Both the position numbers and the translations under genes were made by a program. A stretch of 64,000 nucleotides of DNA from Bacteroidaceae bacterium (GTDB lineage Bacteria; Bacteroidota; Bacteroidia; Bacteroidales; Bacteroidaceae), in assembly GCA_017651315.1 (NCBI GenBank), contig JAGCDE010000045.1, positions 1 through 64,000 of the forward strand, in the 5' to 3' direction. Below are positions 34,082-42,500 of this stretch, in pieces. The notes beneath the pieces are model-generated. The model was given only the letters and a program-made list of their open reading frames with translations, was not told where the DNA came from and ran no database searches. The stretch's first letter is position 1. Each line of letters starts with the position of its first letter.

Positions 34082-37000
34082 ATGGAGTTTAACAGAGCAT
34101 ATAACCGTGATGAGTTCCTCTCATTTCTGAGAGTCAACTTTCTGCCAGAAGATTTCCGTCAGGAAATAAGCAGTGTGGAGAATCCCGTGCAGTTCCAATA
34201 TACCCAACAAGTGACACGTTTGGGTGAATGCGAATCATTGGGATTGGTGGTCTATGAAGTGCGCCATAGTTCAAAGCACGATGCCCGAGTAGGTCTGACA
34301 AAAGAGGCATTCCGTCTATTGGCTGATGAATTCTGTGACCGTGCCTTGGTGTTCTTTGTGCCAGAGGATGACAACAACAATTACCGTTTCTCACTGATAG
34401 AAATAACACTAGACCAGTCAGAGAGTTCTTCACGTGTCAGCCGCCGTTACTCCAACCCTCACCGCTATTCCTATTATTTAGGCAAGGGCATTGCTTACTA
34501 CACTCCCAACAAATATCTTAATGAATATGGCCGAGTGGTCAGTGTGGAGGATTTGCGTAACCGCTTCTCTGTAGAGGTGCTGACAAAAGCATTCTATCAG
34601 GAACTCAGCGACTGGTATGCCTGGTCAATTACTAGAGTACATTTTCCAAATGATCTGAAAACGTTAGAAGACAATCAGAAGTACAACTCCGAGGCTATGA
34701 TACGCCTGATTACTCGGCTCATCTTTGTATGGTTCTTAAAACAGCGGCATTTAGTACCTGATGAGTTCTTCGATGAGCAGTATATCAGCAATCATCTACT
34801 GAAGAACTTTACCCCCAACGCTAAAGTCACACTCTTTGGAAAAGCCGACAACAGCTATTACTACAAAGGAATTCTACAGAACCTTTTCTTCGCCATGCTG
34901 AACAGTCCTATTACTCCAGAGGGCAAGGACACTATCACTGAACGTCGTTTTCGCAATGGACGTAGCGATTATGACAACAATAAGCTTATGCGTCACGAAG
35001 AATTGTTTATTAACCCCGATTTGTTTGTGCAATTGGCAAACCAATATGTTCCTTTTCTCAATGGAGGTCTATTTGATTGTCTTGACGATAAAGATAAGGG
35101 CATCTACATTGATGCATTTACTGATCGTGATACCATTGCCAAACAATTAATGGTTCCCGATTATATCTTTTTTGGAGAGGAGGCTGGTAAGAATATAGAT
35201 CTTTCAGAGTATTATGGTGACAAGAAGAAAAAGAAGGTCAGCGCACGGGGTATAATCGACATTCTAAAGCGCTACAACTTTACGGTAGAAGAGAATACTC
35301 CTTTCGATCAAGAAGTATCACTCGACCCAGAGCTGTTGGGCAAAGTGTTTGAGAACCTACTGGCAGCATACAATCCAGAGACACAGACAACCGCCCGCAA
35401 ACAGACAGGTTCGTTCTATACCCCTCGTGAAATCGTACAATACATGGTGGACGAGAGTCTAGTAGCTCATCTTAAACGAACTGTTGGTGACGAACTGGAG
35501 TCCGAGTATAGAAAACTTATTCAATACACAGATGAAGAATTGAATCTGACTGATGTCCAAAAACGTCAGATAATGCAATCTATCTATGAGTGCAAAGTAC
35601 TCGATCCGGCATGTGGATCTGGAGCATTCCCCATGGGTATGCTCCAGCAGATGGTTCATATTCTAGGGAAACTAGACCCCAACAACGAGCAATGGAAAGA
35701 CATGATGCTCAATAATGCTATCAGCGAGACCTCCGAAGCATATCACAACGCCACGGATGAAGAGCGTGCAGAGATTGTAGCTGACATTAAACGTAGCTTT
35801 AATGAGAGCATCAATCGTCCAGATTATGCCCGCAAACTCTATCTGATAGAAAACTGTATCTATGGCGTGGATATCCAGCCCATTGCTATCCAAATCAGCA
35901 AACTCCGTTTCTTTATCTCCTTGGTAGTTGACCAGAAAACCAACAACAATCCGGTTGATAACTTCGGTATCCGTCCATTGCCGAATCTCGAGGCAAAGTT
36001 TGTAGCGGCTAATACATTAATAGGCATTGACAAGAAAGCACCAGATCTATTTACTTTAAATGCTGTTATCCAAAAAGAAAAAGAAATGAAAGATGCTAAG
36101 CATCGTATTTTCGGAGCAAAGACTGTTAAAACAAAAAGAAAATATAAAGAGCGTGTCACAGAATTGAGAGATGAACTTGCTAAGATGCTTGAAGATATTT
36201 GTGCTGTTGGAAATGAAGAATCAAAGCAACTGGCTTCATGGGATATGTTCGACCAAAATACATCATCATCTTTTTATGATTCAGAATGGATGTTTAACAT
36301 AAATGACGGGTTCGACATTGTCATTGCAAATCCGCCGTATGGTGTATTATTCTCTGAAAAAGAAAAGCAATACTTTTTAGATAATTATAAACATCAAGAC
36401 TATCAGCCTGAAAGTTATCTTATTTTTATCGAAAAGGGTATTGCTCTTACAAAAAGAAATGGCGTCCTTTCATATATAATTCCTAATACATGGCTTTTAA
36501 ATTTGACAACAAAGAAGATTCGAAAGCACATCTTTGAGTCAACGTCTCTTATTGGAATTGTACATTTTAAAGATTATGTTTTCAATGCTATTGTTGATAC
36601 AGAAATCATTTCTTTAATAAAGCAGATTCCTGTTAATAGAATGATAAAGTTGGATATCAAGTCATACAAAGGCGATCTGATTGAATCATCCACAGTCGAT
36701 CAAAATGATTTGATGAATAAAAATGGAGATGCTGTTTCCCTATTTATAAAGGATGAGTATTTATCTTTGATTAACAAATTGTCATTATTCCCATGTTTAG
36801 ATAGCTTCTGTAAAATAACTCAAGGTACTAAACCTTTTCAAGCAGGAAAAGGGGTTCCCAAACAAACAAAAGAAGATGTTAAGCAGAAAGCATTTGTATC
36901 AAAAGTACCAAAAAAAGGTTTCCGTCCTCTTTTACGAGGCAGTTTGATGAATCGATATAAAATCCTATGGAATAATAATTATTGGATAAAGTATGGGGAA

Positions 37001-37477
37001 TGGCTGGCAGAGCCAAGGCCTTCTGCAAGTTACGATGCACCAGAAAAGATCGTAATAAGACAAACGGGAGATTCCTTAATTGCCACCCTTGATTGCAATC
37101 AATTTGTGGTTAGAGATAATCTTTACACATGTATAGGTAAGTCTCCAAGTGTTATGTTATCTGCTATCTTAGGATTAATAAACTCAAAGTTGCTTAATTG
37201 GTACTATCAGAAAGTGCTAAATCCTGAGGAAGGAGAAGCATTAGCACAAGTGAAAAAAGGACATCTAACTCAATTACCCATTGCAGCAGAACAAGAGGAT
37301 GAATTGTATTCGCTTGTTCAAAAAAGATTGGATGTTTTAATCGAGCAAGAATACATAGACTCATTGGAAAATGAGATTGACAAAAAAGTCTATCACTTAT
37401 ATGGTCTGACCTATGATGAAGTCCTCATTGTAGACCCAGAGACTCCTATCACACGAGAAGAGTATGATTTAAGATAA
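34082..37477 (+). CDS. Eco57I-type N6-adenine DNA methyltransferase
   Basis: The 1131-residue enzyme has an N-terminal region of unknown fold (residues 1-420), then the gamma-class methylase core with motif I VLDPACGSGAFPMGML (about 505-520), a long insertion, and motif IV IVIANPPYGVLF (NPPY, about 747-758), which marks N6-adenine methylation. A target-recognition-like C-terminal half (about 840-1080) includes AGKGVPKQTKED, GFRPLLRGSLMNRYKI and GLINSKLLNWYYQ, as in BREX PglX and type IIL enzymes. No PD-(D/E)xK nuclease motif is apparent in the N-terminus, so cleavage, if any, would come from the PLD-helicase partner. It starts five bases after the ATPase gene. Confidence 0.88.
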   Translation: MEFNRAYNRDEFLSFLRVNFLPEDFRQEISSVENPVQFQYTQQVTRLGECESLGLVVYEVRHSSKHDARVGLTKEAFRLLADEFCDRALVFFVPEDDNNNYRFSLIEITLDQSESSSRVSRRYSNPHRYSYYLGKGIAYYTPNKYLNEYGRVVSVEDLRNRFSVEVLTKAFYQELSDWYAWSITRVHFPNDLKTLEDNQKYNSEAMIRLITRLIFVWFLKQRHLVPDEFFDEQYISNHLLKNFTPNAKVTLFGKADNSYYYKGILQNLFFAMLNSPITPEGKDTITERRFRNGRSDYDNNKLMRHEELFINPDLFVQLANQYVPFLNGGLFDCLDDKDKGIYIDAFTDRDTIAKQLMVPDYIFFGEEAGKNIDLSEYYGDKKKKKVSARGIIDILKRYNFTVEENTPFDQEVSLDPELLGKVFENLLAAYNPETQTTARKQTGSFYTPREIVQYMVDESLVAHLKRTVGDELESEYRKLIQYTDEELNLTDVQKRQIMQSIYECKVLDPACGSGAFPMGMLQQMVHILGKLDPNNEQWKDMMLNNAISETSEAYHNATDEERAEIVADIKRSFNESINRPDYARKLYLIENCIYGVDIQPIAIQISKLRFFISLVVDQKTNNNPVDNFGIRPLPNLEAKFVAANTLIGIDKKAPDLFTLNAVIQKEKEMKDAKHRIFGAKTVKTKRKYKERVTELRDELAKMLEDICAVGNEESKQLASWDMFDQNTSSSFYDSEWMFNINDGFDIVIANPPYGVLFSEKEKQYFLDNYKHQDYQPESYLIFIEKGIALTKRNGVLSYIIPNTWLLNLTTKKIRKHIFESTSLIGIVHFKDYVFNAIVDTEIISLIKQIPVNRMIKLDIKSYKGDLIESSTVDQNDLMNKNGDAVSLFIKDEYLSLINKLSLFPCLDSFCKITQGTKPFQAGKGVPKQTKEDVKQKAFVSKVPKKGFRPLLRGSLMNRYKILWNNNYWIKYGEWLAEPRPSASYDAPEKIVIRQTGDSLIATLDCNQFVVRDNLYTCIGKSPSVMLSAILGLINSKLLNWYYQKVLNPEEGEALAQVKKGHLTQLPIAAEQEDELYSLVQKRLDVLIEQEYIDSLENEIDKKVYHLYGLTYDEVLIVDPETPITREEYDLR

Positions 37478-37489
37478 TTAATAACGAAA

Positions 37490-37843
37490 ATGGAAAGTAA
37501 CGAAATAAATAGAAGAGTTAGCAAAGGAGAATCTTTCATCCTAGCAAACGATGGACAATTTCTTGGTAAATTGTGCTTAAACATCTATGACTCCGAGTCC
37601 ATATTAAATAATTATGGGGTATATGGAAGTCCTTACTCGGCATTCTCAATTAATAATAGATATTCAATGTATGGGAGCCAGTATTCATCATTAAGTCCTT
37701 TTAATCCATATACTATCACTCCTCCTACAATTTACTTGAGAGGAGTTAAAATTGGATTTCTTTCTGTGAACCAATACTTACATGGAAGCATAAGCCCTTT
37801 ACATATTAAAGAATGGATGAGATTTCATGAGTTATATAATTGA
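37490..37843 (+). CDS. small beta-rich protein, possible '4-fold beta flower' family
   Basis: A 117-residue protein with internal quasi-repeats rich in Tyr, Gly and Ser: NNYGVYGSPYSAFSINNRYS, then MYGSQYSSLSPFNPY, then TPPTIYLRG. This spacing resembles proteins named '4-fold beta flower' in Bacteroidetes annotation, which I recall but cannot check. There is no signal peptide. It starts 12 bases after the methyltransferase and its stop is two bases before the next gene's ATG, so it belongs to the same operon. A role as a small partner or ligand-binding subunit is possible; no function can be assigned. Confidence 0.65.
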   Translation: MESNEINRRVSKGESFILANDGQFLGKLCLNIYDSESILNNYGVYGSPYSAFSINNRYSMYGSQYSSLSPFNPYTITPPTIYLRGVKIGFLSVNQYLHGSISPLHIKEWMRFHELYN

Positions 37844-37845
37844 TT

Positions 37846-38481
37846 ATGGAGATGATAGAATATATAAAACTTGTTACAGCATTTGTTGTATCTATAGGCG
37901 GAGCTAGTGTTGTCATTGTTGCACTTGCTAAATGGTTTGGTGATTTTTTATCTCATCGATTACTTGATTCCTATAACAATAAGCATGAGAAAGAATTGGA
38001 GGAATTAAAAGGCAAGTATGCAAACGAGTTGGAAGAGACAAAAAATGAATTAGAAAAAGCGAAATTGCAATTTGTTAGATACTCAGAGAAGCAATTTGAG
38101 TTATACAATGACTTATGGAAAGTCCTATTGTACACAAAACAACAAGCAGATATGCTTTGGCAAAGAGCAGATCCTTCACAGATACCTGCTTTTAGTGAAC
38201 AAATTAGGCTTACTAGAAGAGCTATTGATGACAATTTGTTATTAATTGAGGATGAGCATTACAATAAGCTTGTTCAATTAATTGGACAATTTGAACAATT
38301 TCAATTTGGCAAACAAAAACTCATTGATATCAGAACACAAATGGAAAGTGGAGATGATATTCAATTGATTACTAAAGATGAGGCTCAAAGTACAATTCGG
38401 AGAAACAAGAAGACCAAAGACAAATATGATGAGTTAATCATGGATATAGGAAAATCATTTAGAAATCAGATAAAAGGATAG
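37846..38481 (+). CDS. membrane-anchored coiled-coil protein of the island
   Basis: From the ATG at 37846 the protein is 211 residues. One transmembrane helix lies at about residues 6-26 (LVTAFVVSIGGASVVIVALA). A strongly charged coiled coil follows (about 45-80, KELEELKGKYANELEETKNE and beyond), then a helical domain with LYTKQQADMLWQRADPS and IDDNLLLIEDEHYNKL. The layout suggests an inner-membrane protein with a cytoplasmic helical body. The family is unknown to me, although similar proteins occur in Bacteroidetes accessory regions. It sits two bases after the previous gene and 14 before the next. It could tether the complex to the membrane or be an effector; this is inference. Confidence 0.7.
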   Translation: MEMIEYIKLVTAFVVSIGGASVVIVALAKWFGDFLSHRLLDSYNNKHEKELEELKGKYANELEETKNELEKAKLQFVRYSEKQFELYNDLWKVLLYTKQQADMLWQRADPSQIPAFSEQIRLTRRAIDDNLLLIEDEHYNKLVQLIGQFEQFQFGKQKLIDIRTQMESGDDIQLITKDEAQSTIRRNKKTKDKYDELIMDIGKSFRNQIKG

Positions 38482-38495
38482 GAGCCTAAAGGAAT

Positions 38496-39458
38496 ATGAA
38501 ACTACAAATATGTGCCGAAATAGAAGGAAACTTCCTACTGAAGGATAGAGTGGATGCAAAGCTATATCCTTACGAATTTTCTATTTATTCTAAAGAAGAG
38601 AAACGTTACATTTGCGTTACAAAACCAGTTAAGGATTATTCAGAGTTCGCACCTAAAATGTATAATAAAGAAGGTACACTTCATATAGAGGCTACAAAGT
38701 CCGAAATATATAAGGACATGGAAGATTGGCTTAACTATATCGAAGCAATGGGGGCTTTCAATTTTGAGGTGTCAAAAATACATATTGACGAACTAGAGGT
38801 TATTTGGATTTACGAAACTGAAGAAGAGAAAGGCACAATACCTATTACTTCTTTAAAAAGAAATAAGCAGAAAAGAGAGACCGAAAAATATGTGTCAAAC
38901 AATAACCTGTCAAATCTCGTTATATTTAGAAAGATGCTTCCAGAAGCACATATTCCCTTCTCATATTATAGACAAGCAAAAACCTTTTTTGATGATGATA
39001 ATTACTATTTTGCTTTCATAAACTATTTTATGATGTTGGAGTTTTGTTTTGCAGATGGTAAATTTCAGAAAAAAGATGTCATATGCAATTTCATACAATC
39101 TAATCTTTTGAAATTGTGCGTTCTTACAGCATTTTCGATGATTAAGGCAAATGACAATGGTGGAAACTACACATGGTTATTATCTGAATGCAAATCAAGA
39201 CAGAAAAAAGTAAGTTTTGAGGCTATTGTCTATATCCTCGTAGAATATAGAGGAGTACTGTCACATGCATCTAAGCGTTCTAAAGTTTATCTATTTGACA
39301 ATTTCAAGTTAAGGCCACTTGCATTTACAATAAGTATGATATGTTTCTTGTTATGCGGTTACATGCAGGTATATTGTTGTTCAAGTGAAGAAAGTAAAAA
39401 CAGAATGATGTTAGAGCGTATAGAGGAACTTAATATAGAACTTGGATGGAATGAGTAG
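38496..39458 (+). CDS. hypothetical protein with HEPN-like C-terminal half
   Basis: The 320-residue protein has a beta-rich N-terminal half (residues 1-135) and a helical C-terminal half. The latter contains YYFAFINYFMMLEFCFADG (about 170-188) and, after a further helix, LVEYRGVLSHASKRSK (about 249-263). The R252-x4-H257 spacing is that of HEPN ribonucleases (R-x4-6-H), and the preceding aromatic helix also fits a HEPN bundle. The ApeA-like arrangement of a beta domain followed by a HEPN domain is similar in outline. The match is by motif and layout only. It lies in the island operon 14 bases after the coiled-coil gene; a 101-base gap with small repeats follows. Confidence 0.6.
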   Translation: MKLQICAEIEGNFLLKDRVDAKLYPYEFSIYSKEEKRYICVTKPVKDYSEFAPKMYNKEGTLHIEATKSEIYKDMEDWLNYIEAMGAFNFEVSKIHIDELEVIWIYETEEEKGTIPITSLKRNKQKRETEKYVSNNNLSNLVIFRKMLPEAHIPFSYYRQAKTFFDDDNYYFAFINYFMMLEFCFADGKFQKKDVICNFIQSNLLKLCVLTAFSMIKANDNGGNYTWLLSECKSRQKKVSFEAIVYILVEYRGVLSHASKRSKVYLFDNFKLRPLAFTISMICFLLCGYMQVYCCSSEESKNRMMLERIEELNIELGWNE

Positions 39459-39559
39459 GATCAACCTTCAAGATTGGTTAACTCTTCAGAGTTAGTGGAG
39501 AACTTATACATTTAGTGGGTAACTCAAAATGTAATCACAAAAAAGAAATAAAATAGATA
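39459..39559 (+). promoter_or_regulatory. 101-base gap before the STAND gene, small repeats
   Basis: It contains AACTC-TTCA-GAGTT (39479-39492) and two similar segments TTAGTGGAGAACT and TTAGTGGGTAACT. This is the widest gap within the island, so the STAND gene may have its own control. No clear TAnnTTTG is present. Confidence 0.35.
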
Positions 39560-42500
39560 ATGGCAGAAGAAACAAATTTCATTCCCAGGAAAGTTACAAA
39601 TCCAAACGACTGTCTGGATAGGAAGTCTTATTTATGTATCTGTGGCCTTTTTTGCGATTCAAGAGCAATTACCGACGAAATCAAATATCATGACAAGACA
39701 TCAAATATTGATGGATTTGTTCAGTTGATAGATGAAAACGACTATCCCATCGGGAATATATTTATTCAAGCCAAGACATATAAGTCGAAATACAAAGGAC
39801 AGAACAAGGCAGAAATTCCTGCTTATTTTGTAGCTTATGCCATGAGGATGCGTAATGAAGTTTGTATTTTCTTTTCTGTTGATGCAGATGATAATAAGAT
39901 TTATTGGAAATACATTTCTGATGACTATATAAGACAATTTAATAATGAGGGAGATAATGAAATCCATACATATGAATTCTATGATGATGAAATAGTAACG
40001 AGCAAGAACGTTGCTACAACGATTGACCGCTGGAAACAAATCTTTAATGATAAGATCGCGCAGCTAACAAAGGAGGAAAAGAGTACGGAGGAGGTAATGA
40101 CAGAAAGCTGTTCTGCATTTCAACGAATCAATACCTATTTTCATGATTTGAAGGATTCATTTGTAGAAAGGAAGGAGATAGATATACTTTGCAAATGGGT
40201 CAAAGAGGAACTACAGGAAAAGGAGTCTTGTGTGAAATTGCTCGTTGGGAATGCCGGGATGGGGAAAAGCGTTATAATAAAAAAGGTAATTCAAAGATTG
40301 AATGCTGACGGCATTAGATGTTTCGCAATTAAAGCAGATAAACTTCAAACTCCTGTTGGATATTCAAGTAATGAACATCTGGAATTACTAAGAAATACTT
40401 TTTCCAGCTTGATTCAAGAAAAGAGAGCAGTGCTAATTATCGATCAGATTGATGCATTGTCGCAATACATAAATAGCGACAGAAGCAAATTAGAAAATAT
40501 CACAGCCCTAATTAGACTCTTTTCTGATGACAAGAATATGAGAAATGTGAGGATTATTGTCTCTTGCCGTTCCTTTGACTTGGATTTTGACCCTAAACTA
40601 AGTTTGTTAGGACGTGAGCCTCAAATAAAACTTGGGCTGTTATCGAAGGAAGATGTGGAAAAGGTTCTTGATAGATTGGAAGAAGGTCTTTATAGAGAAC
40701 TGGATGATAAAACCAAAACTGTACTTCAAACACCCCAGCACTTGAATCTGTTTTGCCGAGTATATGCAAAGAACAAGAAAAAGGAGTATTATTCTATCAC
40801 AGAATTGTATGATGAATTGTGGCTACAGACAATCGGATTGGCAGAAGCAAAAATCAATAAAGAGATTGCAGAAAAGATTCTCTATGACTTGGCACTTAAA
40901 ATCTATGATGACGAAACGTTAACACCTCAATGGGATTATGATACGTCAGAATTGAAAGAAGCGAATTTTCTGATTAGTGAAGGTATTATTGAGCGAAATG
41001 AGAATAGGGCAACGTTCTTCCATCAGAGTATGTATGACTATGTCTTTGCCCGATATTACAAAAAAGAGAAACGCTCGTTGATTCAAGATTTGCTGGAAAA
41101 GAAAAAGCACCAGGGAATATTTATGCGCTCAACTGTGAATTTTGTCTTGGATTATGAAAGAGCAAAAAATGCGAAACAATACAAGGAGGACGTTAATAAT
41201 ATCTTGTTTTCCGGCAAAATCAGGACTCATATTCAACTTATGCTTTTGTGGGCAATGGCAAACAGGGTGGACATACTGCCGTTTGAGAAGAAATGTATCA
41301 AAGAGTTGTATGTACAGAATAGATTGCTGTTCTTTTCATTTATTAAGCGGACATATAATAAAGAATGGTATCAGATAATTACGCCACTCATTGCTAAGGA
41401 GATTAAGACGATGAGAATCGGAGATATTATCTATGAGAATGTTTATGGATATTTTTGGAATCACGTTCAGACGAGTACGGAAGATGTATTCAAGTTGGTT
41501 GATAGCATAAAGGATGAAAAGACAAGAAATGCTATTGCCAGAAATATTCTGCGTGCAACTCCTGATTACACTCTCAGTATTGTTACGAAGTGGTACAAGG
41601 TCTTATGTGACACCCTCTATAATAAAGCGGACTTCCTAGAAAGAGCACTTCCAACTAATCCTCAATTCGTGCTTGATAATATCTCTGAATTAATATCTTA
41701 TTATATTAAAAATGAGAAAGTAAATGAAACAGCAAGAAGATTTATAGAAGAAGTATGTAACACTTTTGTAAAAGATTATCCTGATGATATATATCCTATT
41801 TTAAGGGATGTGATATTGGATACAATTAATTCTTGTAGAGTAAAATCTTTAAACGGTATTATTGATTATAACAATGCATTTCTTTCCTTTAATCATCGTT
41901 ATTCAGATACTATCCACGAATGGTTTATCGGTATACTTAAGAACAAGATAATAACTGATTTAAGCACTGCAATTCGCGATATAAAACTACTTATAGAACA
42001 AAATGAAAGCAGTTGTTACGAATATGCTTTTGATGCCATGATTGAGAATCCAATTCTGTTCTCGGACGACATCATGGCTATTCTCAAAAATTATAAACTT
42101 TTGGATGAGATATTGATATACGGTGATAAGTCGTACTATTTTCTTGAACTTTTAAAGAAATGGTTTACGCAGGTTGCGAGTAATACTTTAGAGGAGTGCC
42201 AAGAACTAATTTGCAATTTTGAATCTAATTCTGGATCTATTTCAAAAAAAGACAGTTCATCAGCAGGCTCACTTCTCCCATATTTAGGATATAATCAAAG
42301 AAAATTAATATGGGCCATACCAGAAAAAAACAGAAACAGTCAAATTAAACGTTTAAAACTGGAGTTAGATCGAAGGTTCGGCAAAGAATGGAATAATGAA
42401 AAACCTGATCATGACATTACTGCCGCCTCTATTTGTGGAGGCTTAATGTCTACAGAACAATACAAAACGGTATCATTTGAAACATGGAAGAAATCATTTT

